Part shown: piece by piece, positions 1 through 7,945 of the stretch | Numbering within the stretch: position 1 is the stretch's first letter | Layout: each line of letters starts with the position of its first letter | Assembly (NCBI GenBank): GCA_964569795.1 | Contig: CAZMVB010000006.1 | Span: forward strand, 62,001 to 126,000 | Length of the DNA stretch: 64,000 nt | DNA from: JAHJDS01 sp964569795 | GTDB lineage: Bacteria; Desulfobacterota; Desulfarculia; Desulfarculales; JAHJDS01 | Direction of reading: 5' to 3' | Position numbers and translations under genes: made by a program | Notes under the pieces: generated by a model | Told to the model about the DNA's origin: nothing | Seen by the model: only the letters and a program-made list of their open reading frames with translations | Databases searched by the model: none

Positions 1-35
1 CGGCCCGGCTCATGGCGGCCCCCTGGGGAGAGGTC

Positions 36-64
36 CTGACCTCGTCGGCCGGCAGGACTATAAA
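36..64 (+). promoter_or_regulatory. possible sigma70-like promoter
   Basis: A CTGACC box at 36-41 and a TATAAA box at 59-64 are 17 bases apart. They lie in a short A+T-rich patch upstream of the hydroxylase gene. The -35 box is only a partial match, so this is tentative. I see nothing else in bases 1-225; any upstream gene is outside the window. Confidence 0.3.
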
Positions 65-225
65 TATTTTATCCGGGGGGCCCTGGGGGGTCAACGACGC
101 CGGGTCGCAGCCGGTCCCCGGTTGAAAGACCTGCCGCGGCTTGGTAAATTTAAAAAAAGTTGGCCGGAGAACGTCGGTCGCGTCTGGAACCGGATGTTGG
201 CCGCCAATCTCGGGGAGGGCCGCTG

Positions 226-1014
226 GTGCCCGAATTGACTTACATCAGGCTGGCCCTGTCCCTGGGGGCGGTCCTGTTCTTTTTGTTTTTGGAGCTGACC
301 ATCCCCTACCGCCGTCCGACCTATTCCAAGCTCAAGCGCTGGGTCATCAATCTCGGCCTGACCGCCTTCAACAACGTCATCCTGACCCTGGTCTTTGCCG
401 CGGCCCTGGCCGGCACGGCAATGTACGTCACCGAGCACCGGATCGGGGTCCTCAACCTGTGGCCCATCCCCTATTGGCTCAAGGCCGTTCTGGCCGTCGC
501 CTTTTTCGACTTCGTCCTCTGGGTCTGGCACCTGCTCAACCACGAGGTGCCGCTCCTGTGGCGCTTCCACCGGGTCCATCACACCGACCTGAACATGGAC
601 GTCACCACGGCCACCCGGTTTCACCTGGGCGAGCTGGCCATCTCGGCCGGGATCAAGATGGGCCTGATCTACCTGCTCGGGGCCGATCTGTTCATGGTCT
701 TTCTGTTCGAGAGCCTGCTCCTGCTGACGGCCCAGTTTCAGCACAGTTCGGTCAAGGTCCCCTGGTGGTTCGAGCGAGTGTGGTGGCTGTTCGCGGTGCC
801 GCCGTCCATGCACCGGATTCATCACTCGGTGGTCATCAAGGAGCGCGACAGCAACTACGGGACCATCTTCTCGTTCTGGGACCGGCTGTTGGGGACCATG
901 ACCCGGGGCGTGGACCAGGACCGGATCCGGATCGGCCTGGGGGCCTATCCCCGCTGGGACCAGGTCGGCCTGGGGCGGCTCTTGATCATGCCTTTCACCA
1001 AGCCGGTCAAATAA
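226..1014 (+). CDS. sterol desaturase / fatty acid hydroxylase family membrane protein
   Basis: This is an integral-membrane di-iron oxygenase-type protein of about 262 residues. The histidine clusters of the fatty acid hydroxylase superfamily are all visible: HLLNH after a transmembrane segment, FHRVHH, QHSS and MHRIHH. They would bind two irons on the cytoplasmic face. Four or so hydrophobic segments surround them. The frame is open from 160, but I prefer the GTG at 226: it is preceded by GGGGAGGG at 212-219, and residues before it look non-coding. Family members hydroxylate or desaturate lipids using O2, so the substrate here is probably a lipid, but it cannot be named from sequence. The next gene starts 16 bases downstream on the same strand. 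Confidence 0.85.
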   Translation: MPELTYIRLALSLGAVLFFLFLELTIPYRRPTYSKLKRWVINLGLTAFNNVILTLVFAAALAGTAMYVTEHRIGVLNLWPIPYWLKAVLAVAFFDFVLWVWHLLNHEVPLLWRFHRVHHTDLNMDVTTATRFHLGELAISAGIKMGLIYLLGADLFMVFLFESLLLLTAQFQHSSVKVPWWFERVWWLFAVPPSMHRIHHSVVIKERDSNYGTIFSFWDRLLGTMTRGVDQDRIRIGLGAYPRWDQVGLGRLLIMPFTKPVK

Positions 1015-1030
1015 GCCGGGGGGTGGGATC

Positions 1031-1864
1031 GTGAAATGGAAGCAGTTCATGACGCCGGTAACCAAGATAACGGCCGACGACCTGCGGCGCTTCCTGGATG
1101 AGCGTTCGCCGGACGCGTACGCCCTGCTCGACGTCCGCGAACCCAAGGAATACGAGGCCGGGCATCTGCCCGGGGCCAGGTTGATGCCCTCGGGCCAGGT
1201 CTCCGAGCGTTTCGGCGAACTGGACCCGGGCCAGCCGACCGTGGTCTATTGCGCCGTGGGCGGCCGGAGCCGGGCGGCGTCCCAGTTTTTGTCCGGCCGC
1301 GGTTTTGGCGAGGTCTATAACCTGGCCGGGGGCATCAAGGCCTGGGACGGGGCGGCGGCCTTCGGCCCGCCCGAGACCGGCCTGGCCGAATTGACCGGGT
1401 CCGAGACCGAGGGCGATTTGCTTGTCTGGGCCTTTTCCCAGGAAAAGGGCCTCGAGGAGTTCTACCGGATCATGGGGCGCCAGGTCGCCTCGGCCGAGGC
1501 GGCCGGGTTGTTTATGACACTGGCCGACGTCGAGGACAAGCACCAGCTCCGGGTGTTCGAGATGTACCGGACGTTCGATCCGGCCGCGGAGACCATCGAG
1601 CGCTTCGAGGCCGGAATCGATCCGACGACGCTCGAGGGGGGGCTGACCACCGAGCAGTACCTGGATCACTATCGTCCCCTTCTGGAGACGCCGGCCGAGG
1701 TGGTCATGCTGGCCATGGCCATCGAGACCCAGGCCCTGGATCTGTACCATCGCTACGCCGATCTGGCCGCCAGCGACGGGCTGCGGCGGGCGGCCCTGGC
1801 CCTGGCCGGCGAGGAGCGGGGGCATCTGCGGCAACTGGGCGCTCTGCTGGATCGAATACGCTGA
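1031..1864 (+). CDS. rhodanese-like domain fused to ferritin-like (rubrerythrin-type) domain
   Basis: This is a 277-residue two-domain protein with a GTG start. Residues 10-110 form a rhodanese domain with the active-site loop CAVGGRS; its cysteine (about residue 74) would carry a persulfide. Residues 128-277 form a four-helix ferritin-like domain with Glu and His ligands in EKGLEEFY, DVEDKH, AIETQALDLYHRY and GEERGH, as in erythrin-vacuolar iron-type diiron proteins. This domain pair is known in anaerobes as sulfurtransferase/ferritin-family proteins, and a role in sulfur transfer or oxidative-stress defence is inferred. It lies 35 bases before the oxidoreductase alpha gene and is probably co-transcribed with it. 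No rubredoxin-type CxxC site is present. Confidence 0.85.
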   Translation: MKWKQFMTPVTKITADDLRRFLDERSPDAYALLDVREPKEYEAGHLPGARLMPSGQVSERFGELDPGQPTVVYCAVGGRSRAASQFLSGRGFGEVYNLAGGIKAWDGAAAFGPPETGLAELTGSETEGDLLVWAFSQEKGLEEFYRIMGRQVASAEAAGLFMTLADVEDKHQLRVFEMYRTFDPAAETIERFEAGIDPTTLEGGLTTEQYLDHYRPLLETPAEVVMLAMAIETQALDLYHRYADLAASDGLRRAALALAGEERGHLRQLGALLDRIR

Positions 1865-1899
1865 GGCCCGGGCCGAGGCGTTTGACAAGGAGGTCATCA

Positions 1900-3591
1900 G
1901 TGGAAGTCAGGGTTCGCCTGGCCGGTGCGGCCGGGCAGGGGGTCCAAACCGCGGCCGATCTGCTGGGTCGGATCGTGACCCGCAGCGGCCGCTTCGCCTA
2001 CGCCAACACCGACGCCGAGTCGCGCATCCGGGGCGGCCTCAATTTCTCCCAGATGCGTTTTTCCGAGGGACCGGTCGAGGGGGTGGTGGACGACTATCAG
2101 ATCCTGGTCGCTTTGTCCCCGGAGGCCCTGGCGGCCTACGGCGACGGTGCCGAGCTGGCGGTCCTGGCCGAGAAGTGGGAACATCCCCGGGCGGCGCCCT
2201 TTGTCCTTAACGACCTGGCCGAAAGGGCCGGGGCCAAGGCCGCCGCCGGCGTGGTCGGCGTGGCCGCCGTGGCCGCCTGGCTGGGGGTGGATCAGGAGAT
2301 CGCGGCCTCGGCCGTGGCCGAGCACTTTGCCGGGCAGGACCGCTTGATCAAGATCAACCTCGCGGCCGTGGACGCCGGGTACCAGGCCGCCGCCGCCGAC
2401 TCCCGGGGTTTTTCGTACCAGATACCGAACATCGAGACCAAGGCCGGAAGGCTGTGGTTGTCCGGGGCCCAGGCCCTGTCCCTGGGGGCGGTGGCCGGGG
2501 GGGTGACCTTCATGGCCGCCTACCCGATGAGCCCCTCGACGGCGATCATCACCAACCTGGCCGCCTGGGAACTGGAGGCCGGGATCGTCGCCGAACAGGC
2601 CGAGGACGAGGTGGCGGCCATCAACATGATCGCCGGCGCGGCCTACGCCGGGGCCCGGGCCATGACCGCCACCTCGGGCGGGGGCCTGTGCCTGATGATG
2701 GAGGGGATCTCCCTGCTGGGGATGATGGAGGCCCCGGCGGTCATCGTGGACGCCCAGCGCCCGGGTCCGGCCACCGGCCTGGCCACCCGGACCGCCCAGG
2801 GGGATCTGCCCCTGGTCCGCTTCGCCGGCCACGGCTTTTTCCCCCGGATCATTCTCGCCCCCAGGGACGTGGCCGACAATTTCACCATAACCGCGCTGGC
2901 CCTCGACCTGGCCGAAAAGTATCAGGTGCCGGTCTTCATCCTGACCGACCAGTTGCTCCAGGACGGCTCGGCCACGGTCGAGCCCTTCACCGGCGACGGA
3001 CTGCCCACGGCCCGGTACTACCTGGGCCGGGACGAACTGGATGCCGACGCCGATTACGGCCGCTACCGGTACACCGCCTCGGGGGTCTCGTCCCCGGCCG
3101 CGCCCGGCGCCTCGACCAAGCTGGTGGTGGCCGACTCCCATGTCCACGACGAGTCGGGCCAGTACACCGAGGCCCAGGCCGCGGCCGACAAGCTGGCCGC
3201 CAAGCGCCTGGCCAAGCAGCAGACCATCCTCGAGGACGCCTGGGCCCCCGAGGTGGAAGGCGACCCGGAGGGCAACACCCTGGTGGTCAGCTGGGGCTCG
3301 ACCTACCCGACCCTGGCCGCCGCCCTGGACGCCCTGGCCGATCGAACCGGCCGCCGGGCGGCCCACCTGCACCTGCGGTGGCTGTGGCCGCTCTCCCCGG
3401 AGTTTTTGGTTCCGCTCACGGCCGGGGTCCGACGGGTGGTGGTCGTCGAGAGCAGCGTGGGCGGCTACCTGGCCGATTTCTGGCGGGAGCTGACCTGCCG
3501 GCCGGCCGACGCGGTCGTGACCAAGACCGACGGCCGGCCCTTTGACCTGGCCGAGCTGACAAAACGCCTCGAAGGGGAGGTGTCATCATGA
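1900..3591 (+). CDS. 2-oxoacid:acceptor oxidoreductase, fused gamma-alpha subunit
   Basis: This is a 563-residue subunit of a 2-oxoacid:ferredoxin oxidoreductase, which oxidatively decarboxylates a 2-oxoacid to an acyl-CoA. Residues 1-180 are the gamma domain, opening with the glycine-rich GAAGQGVQTAA. Residues 190-560 are the alpha (PYR plus C-terminal) region, with the YPMSPSTAI motif and the EDEVAAINMIAGAAYAGARA and TSGGG segments that form the thiamine diphosphate site with the beta subunit. The GTG at 1900 is chosen because AAGGAGG lies at 1887-1893. The beta gene overlaps its stop by 4 bases. No ferredoxin subunit gene is attached, unlike the second operon near 25 kb. Substrate (pyruvate, 2-oxoglutarate or branched-chain) is not decidable from the sequence alone. 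Confidence 0.9.
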   Translation: MEVRVRLAGAAGQGVQTAADLLGRIVTRSGRFAYANTDAESRIRGGLNFSQMRFSEGPVEGVVDDYQILVALSPEALAAYGDGAELAVLAEKWEHPRAAPFVLNDLAERAGAKAAAGVVGVAAVAAWLGVDQEIAASAVAEHFAGQDRLIKINLAAVDAGYQAAAADSRGFSYQIPNIETKAGRLWLSGAQALSLGAVAGGVTFMAAYPMSPSTAIITNLAAWELEAGIVAEQAEDEVAAINMIAGAAYAGARAMTATSGGGLCLMMEGISLLGMMEAPAVIVDAQRPGPATGLATRTAQGDLPLVRFAGHGFFPRIILAPRDVADNFTITALALDLAEKYQVPVFILTDQLLQDGSATVEPFTGDGLPTARYYLGRDELDADADYGRYRYTASGVSSPAAPGASTKLVVADSHVHDESGQYTEAQAAADKLAAKRLAKQQTILEDAWAPEVEGDPEGNTLVVSWGSTYPTLAAALDALADRTGRRAAHLHLRWLWPLSPEFLVPLTAGVRRVVVVESSVGGYLADFWRELTCRPADAVVTKTDGRPFDLAELTKRLEGEVSS

Positions 3592-4445
3592 GCGTCAATC
3601 CGCGGGACTACGAACTTCCGGCCGATATCGGCTGGTGTCCGGGCTGCGGCAACTTCGGCATCCTGGAGGCCCTGAAAAAGGCCCTGGTCGATCTCGACCT
3701 GTCGCCCCACCAGGTGATAGTCCTGAGCGGCATCGGCCAGGGCCCCAAGCTGCCCCATTACATCAGGTGCAACGCCCTGGAGGGCCTCCACGGCCGCGAG
3801 CTGCCCATGGCCGTGGCGGCCAAGCTCTGCGCCGACGACCAGACGGTCATCGCCCACGCCGGGGACGGCGGGGCCTACGGCGAAGGGGGCAACCATCTGC
3901 TTCACGCCATCCGCCGCAACATCGACGTCACCCTCGTTGTCCACGACAACAAGACCTATGGCCTGACCAAGGGCCAGGCCTCGCCGACGACCGATTTCGG
4001 CGAGAAGGCCAAGCTCCAGCCCCGCGGTCTTCACTCCCGGCCGCTCAATCCCCTGGCCCTGTCCCTGTCCCTGGGCGGCACCTTTGTCGCCCAGGGGACC
4101 AGCGGCCGCAAGGACCACCTGGCCGGCCTGATCCGGGCGGCGATCGAGCACCGCGGTTTTTCGCTGCTCAACGTCCTTCAGCCCTGCGTCACCTGGGACC
4201 ACATTCACACTTACCAGTTCTACGAGCAGCACTGCTATGAACTGGACAAGACCCATGACGCCTCGGATCGGGCCGCGGCCCTGTCCCTGGTCATGGCCGG
4301 GGGAGACCGGATACCGCTGGGGGTGATCTTTCAGGCCGAGGCCGAGGTCTATGACCAGGCCCTGCTGGCCGGGGTGGACCACCCCCTCCGGGATCGGGGC
4401 GTGGACCCGGGGGTGGCCCTTTCGCTCCAGGACAGATTCAAATAG
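3588..4445 (+). CDS. 2-oxoacid:acceptor oxidoreductase beta subunit (TPP-binding)
   Basis: This is the 285-residue thiamine-diphosphate subunit that partners the preceding gamma-alpha protein. Visible motifs are WCPGCGNFG near the N terminus, GIGQGPKLPHYI, and the TPP/Mg motif that starts GDGGAYGEGGNH and continues to HDNKTYGLTKGQASPTT. It starts with ATG inside the ATGA overlap with the alpha gene, which indicates translational coupling. The reaction is CoA-dependent oxidative decarboxylation with transfer of electrons to ferredoxin. The stop codon forms the first bases of a hairpin in the palindromic element that follows, so that element probably ends the transcript. Confidence 0.9.
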   Translation: MSVNPRDYELPADIGWCPGCGNFGILEALKKALVDLDLSPHQVIVLSGIGQGPKLPHYIRCNALEGLHGRELPMAVAAKLCADDQTVIAHAGDGGAYGEGGNHLLHAIRRNIDVTLVVHDNKTYGLTKGQASPTTDFGEKAKLQPRGLHSRPLNPLALSLSLGGTFVAQGTSGRKDHLAGLIRAAIEHRGFSLLNVLQPCVTWDHIHTYQFYEQHCYELDKTHDASDRAAALSLVMAGGDRIPLGVIFQAEAEVYDQALLAGVDHPLRDRGVDPGVALSLQDRFK

Positions 4446-4597
4446 CAGGCTGTTGAAAAACAGCCTGCTATGCGGGACATGGATGTCCCGCCAAATCGCG
4501 CCGACTTTTTAGTCAAGCGATTTGGCCCAGTGGGCAAAACCGCGCTTTTGCCCACTGGGCTGTTGAAAAAGTCATGGACGACTTTTTCAACAGCCTG
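4443..4597. mobile_element. MITE-like palindromic element with terminal inverted repeats
   Basis: A run of consecutive hairpins fills the gap after the beta-subunit gene. Arms are: 4443-4454 with 4459-4470 (12 bp), 4472-4480 with 4483-4491 (9 bp), 4491-4499 with 4517-4525 (9 bp, with an inner 4-bp stem), 4525-4539 with 4546-4560 (15 bp), and 4558-4573 with 4580-4595 (16 bp). All pair perfectly. The element is bounded by CAGGCTGTTGAAAAA at 4446-4460 and its exact reverse complement TTTTTCAACAGCCTG at 4583-4597. No transposase is encoded and no clear target duplication is visible. It is less GC-rich than its surroundings. A nonautonomous insertion element now acting as a terminator is the best reading; a REP-like repeat is the alternative. 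Confidence 0.65.
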
Positions 4598-4686
4598 ATG
4601 GGCGCGTTCCCCTTGCCTTGGCGGCGGGGAAGGGGATATGCTGACCCCGCCGCCGGGACACTCCCGCCGGCCCAGTGGGACCGAGG

Positions 4687-7600
4687 ATGATCTGCCCCGA
4701 CTGCCTGTTCGACAATCCCCCCGGGACGACCTCGTGCCAGGCCTGCGGCCGTCCCCTGGATCGGACTTCCGAAAACAATCCGGGCCCCTCGGGTCCCGAG
4801 GGCAAGCGCTTTCGGTTCGAGCCGGGCCAGGTGGTGGCCGGACGCTACCGGGTGGTCAGGGCCCTGGGCCGGGGCTCGCTGGCCGAGACCTACGTCGTCG
4901 GTGACCTGGAGATGGGCGACCGGGAGCTGGTCCTCAAGACGATCCATCCGGCCCTGACCCGGCGGCCCGAGTATCTGGCCCGGCTGACCGAGGTCCTGGT
5001 ACAGACCCGGGACCTGGTTCATCCCGGGATCGCGGCCGTGTTCGACCTGCACAAAGACGGCGAACTGGCCTTCATCACCACAGAATACCTGGCCGCCCCG
5101 TCCCTGGCCAAGGTGATGGCCGAGCGATTCGCCGCCGGCCAAAGGTTCAGTCCCGCCGAGTGCCTGGCCGTCCTGTCCCCGGTGCTGGCCGCCCTGGATG
5201 CGGTCCACGGCCGGCGGCTCCACACCGATCTCAAACCCGAGAACATCCTGGTGGCGGGCGACCTCGGTTCGCCCCGGGTCAAGCTGACCGATTTCGGGAC
5301 GGCCGACGTCTTGTCCCCGGCCCTGTTTCTGACCACGGCCCAGGGCCTGGGCACCATGGCCTACCTGGCCCCGGAGCAGGCGGCCGGCCGCCGCGACCTG
5401 AGCCCGGCCGCCGATCTCTACGCCGTGGGGGCGATTTTATACGAGATGCTGACCGGGAGCCGGCCGGTGGGACGCTTTGCCCTGCCCGGGGAGCTGGACC
5501 GCCGTCTGCCCGGGGCCCTGGACCGGGTGATCGCCCGGGTCCTGAGCCCGGACGCGGGCGGCCGGTTCCGGAGCGCGGCCGAGTTTCAAATCGCCCTGGC
5601 CGGGGCGGTCCAGGCGCCGCCGGACAAACCCGAGACCGAACGGCCCGAGACACCGCCGCCCTCGGTCCCGGTCCGCCGCACCCTCTGGCGGCGGCTGATC
5701 CCCGAGGCGATCCTGGTCCTGCTGGCCGTGGCCGCCCTGATCGCCGGCCTGAGGCTGTTCACGGGCAGTCCCGGGCCCGACGCCCGGGTCACCTCCCTTC
5801 TGGAGCACGCCCGGACCGCCCTCAAGGCCGGCCGGGCCGTTGAGGCCAAGAACTACCTGTCCCGGGTCTTCGAGCTGGACCGGGACAATCTGGCGGCCAA
5901 GCGCCTCTGGTTCCAGGCCTATGACCTCGGTCACCGCTCCACCGTCCGGCAGGGACGGATCGAGAAGTACCTGGCCCAGGGCCGGCGGGCCATTGACCGG
6001 AAGCGACTGGACCTGGCCGAAAAGATTTTCAAGAACCTGCTGGTGGTGGACCCCGGCAACAAGGCGGCCCGGGCCGAAATGGCCCGGTTGAAAAAGCTCA
6101 GAGACAAGGTCAAGTCGCTGGTGACCCGGGGCCGGGCGGCCCTGGCCGCCCGCCATCTGAAACAGGCCGAGACCCTGTTCCGACAGGCGGCCGGGATCGA
6201 CGCCGACCATCCGGCCGTCAAGCGCGGTCTGGCCGAGACGGCCCAACTCAAGCAGGGCCTCGAGGACGACCTGCAGCGGGCCGAGGAGGACCTGGAACTG
6301 GGGCGCCGGTTCGCCGCCTGGGCTCGCTTTCAAAAGGTCCTGAGACACTACCCCGGTCTGGCCCGGGCCCGGGCGGGTCTGGCGCGACTTCGGGCCGGCC
6401 TCAAGCCCGAGGACATCTTCGACGCCCTGCGCCACTCCCTGGCGGCGGCCCGGATGGTGGCGGCCGCCCGTCCCCGGGCCCTGTCCGTCCGAAACACGGA
6501 AGGCGACACGCCCCTGATCGACGTCTGCGCCGGGTTGCCCGTCGGGTCGGGCGACGGCCGGGTCTTCCGGCCCGAACCGCCCCTGGCCGAGGCCGAGTGG
6601 CTCCTGAAGGCGGGCGCCCGGGTGGACGCGGTTGACAAGCGCGGCCGGACGGCCCTCATGGCCGCGGCCGAGCGGGGTTTTATGTCACTGGTCAAGCTGC
6701 TGCTGACCCGGGGGGCCAAGGCGACCCGGCTGGACAAGAGCGGGGCCTCGGCCCTGCACTACGCCGCCCTGGCCGGCGACCCGGGCGTCATCGGGCTCCT
6801 GCTGGCCAGGGGGGCCCGGGCCGACCAGGCCGACAAGCAGGGCCGCACCCCGCTCGACCTGGCCGCCGCCCTGGGCCGGGTCGCGGTCATGAAAAAGCTC
6901 CTGGCCGCCGGGGCCAAGGTGAACCAGACCACCGCCCGGGGGGTGACCCCGCTCCACCTGGCGGCCGGGACCGGGCGGCTCAAGGCGGTGAACCTGCTGC
7001 TGGCCAAGGGGGCCGCGGTCAGGGCCAAAGACCAGGCCGGCCGGACGCCCCTGCACCTGGCCGCGGCCGGCGGGCAGACCCCGGTCGTCAAGCGGCTCCT
7101 GGCCCGGGGGGCCGAGGTGGACGCCCGGGACAAGCTGGGCATCACCCCCCTCCAACTGGCCGCCGCCGGGGGGCGTCTCCAGACGGTCCGGTTGCTGGTG
7201 GCCAAGGGGGCCCGGCTGAACGCGGTCAACAAGCGGCGCGAAACGGCCCTGCACGTGGCCGCCGGCCGGGGGTGGACCGAGGTGGTCAAGTTCCTGCTGG
7301 CCAAGGGGGCCCGGGTCAATCTCCAGGACGCTTACGGGGAAACGCCCCTGCACCGGGCGGCCGGGCAGGGCCGGCTCGAGGCGGCCCGGGCCCTGCTGGC
7401 CAAGGGGGCCCGGCTGGACATCATGTCCCGGCGGCGGCTGACGCCCCTCGATCTGGCCGCCCTGGGCGGACACGCCCCCCTGGTCGAACTCCTGCTGGCC
7501 AAGGGGGCCGATCCCAATCCCCAGCGCAAGCCCGGGGTCACGCCCCTTCAATTGGCCGCGGGCAAGGGGCGTCTCGAGGTGGTCCGGGTGCTGATCCAGG

Positions 7601-7932
7601 GCGGGGCCCGCCTGAACGAGCCCAACGCCGCCGGCGTCACCGCCCTCCACCTGGCCGCCCTGGGCGGGCACGAAGCGGTGGTCAAGCTGCTCCTGGACCG
7701 CGGGGCCAAGGTGGGCGTCGCCGACCGCCGGGGGCTGACTCCGCTCCACGCCGCGGTGGTCAAGGGCCGGGTCAAGGTGATCAAGCTGCTGCTCGCCCGC
7801 CGGGCCAACCCCCGGGCCAAGGACCGGGACGGGGAGACGCCCCTGGCCGTGGCCCGCCGCTATTGCCGCCGCGGGATCTTCGACAAGAAGAAGTGCCGGG
7901 CGGTCCTGGCCGCCCTGGGTCACCGGAGCTGA
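4687..7932 (+). CDS. membrane Ser/Thr protein kinase with TPR-like region and 12 ankyrin repeats
   Basis: This is a 1081-residue protein. An N-terminal zinc ribbon (CPDC and CQAC, residues 3-24) is followed by a Hanks-type kinase domain (about 50-300) with GRGSLAE loop, VLKT lysine, HTDLKPEN catalytic loop and DFGTAD. The usual HRD is HTD, making it a non-RD kinase. A proline-rich linker leads to one transmembrane helix at about 337-358, then TPR-like helical repeats (about 365-585) and ankyrin repeats (about 650-1046). With the kinase inside the cell, one membrane helix would place the TPR and ankyrin part outside. ATG at 4687 is chosen because the zinc ribbon begins there; the frame is open from a GTG at 4675. 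A weak promoter, TTGCCT at 4613 and TATGCT at 4637 (18-base spacer), precedes it. Confidence 0.85.
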   Translation: MICPDCLFDNPPGTTSCQACGRPLDRTSENNPGPSGPEGKRFRFEPGQVVAGRYRVVRALGRGSLAETYVVGDLEMGDRELVLKTIHPALTRRPEYLARLTEVLVQTRDLVHPGIAAVFDLHKDGELAFITTEYLAAPSLAKVMAERFAAGQRFSPAECLAVLSPVLAALDAVHGRRLHTDLKPENILVAGDLGSPRVKLTDFGTADVLSPALFLTTAQGLGTMAYLAPEQAAGRRDLSPAADLYAVGAILYEMLTGSRPVGRFALPGELDRRLPGALDRVIARVLSPDAGGRFRSAAEFQIALAGAVQAPPDKPETERPETPPPSVPVRRTLWRRLIPEAILVLLAVAALIAGLRLFTGSPGPDARVTSLLEHARTALKAGRAVEAKNYLSRVFELDRDNLAAKRLWFQAYDLGHRSTVRQGRIEKYLAQGRRAIDRKRLDLAEKIFKNLLVVDPGNKAARAEMARLKKLRDKVKSLVTRGRAALAARHLKQAETLFRQAAGIDADHPAVKRGLAETAQLKQGLEDDLQRAEEDLELGRRFAAWARFQKVLRHYPGLARARAGLARLRAGLKPEDIFDALRHSLAAARMVAAARPRALSVRNTEGDTPLIDVCAGLPVGSGDGRVFRPEPPLAEAEWLLKAGARVDAVDKRGRTALMAAAERGFMSLVKLLLTRGAKATRLDKSGASALHYAALAGDPGVIGLLLARGARADQADKQGRTPLDLAAALGRVAVMKKLLAAGAKVNQTTARGVTPLHLAAGTGRLKAVNLLLAKGAAVRAKDQAGRTPLHLAAAGGQTPVVKRLLARGAEVDARDKLGITPLQLAAAGGRLQTVRLLVAKGARLNAVNKRRETALHVAAGRGWTEVVKFLLAKGARVNLQDAYGETPLHRAAGQGRLEAARALLAKGARLDIMSRRRLTPLDLAALGGHAPLVELLLAKGADPNPQRKPGVTPLQLAAGKGRLEVVRVLIQGGARLNEPNAAGVTALHLAALGGHEAVVKLLLDRGAKVGVADRRGLTPLHAAVVKGRVKVIKLLLARRANPRAKDRDGETPLAVARRYCRRGIFDKKKCRAVLAALGHRS
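6637..7824 (+). repeat. 12 tandem 99-bp units encoding ankyrin repeats
   Basis: Twelve consecutive units of exactly 33 codons run from 6637 to 7824 without insertions or deletions. Each follows the ankyrin consensus GxTPLHLAAxxGxxxVVxLLLxxGAxxNxxD. Several units share near-identical DNA such as the CTGCTGGCCAAGGGGGCC segment, which recurs in units 4 and 7 to 9. Degenerate half-repeats cap both ends. Confidence 0.85.
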
Positions 7933-7945
7933 GTCTGCTTCGGCC

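Noticed and set aside
91..1146. Long open frames antisense to almost every gene, here a 351-residue frame on the minus strand
   Set aside because: These frames are Pro/Gly/Arg/Gln-rich, lack ribosome sites and family motifs, and arise because high GC codon use suppresses stops on the other strand. The plus-strand hydroxylase and rhodanese genes are supported by motifs.
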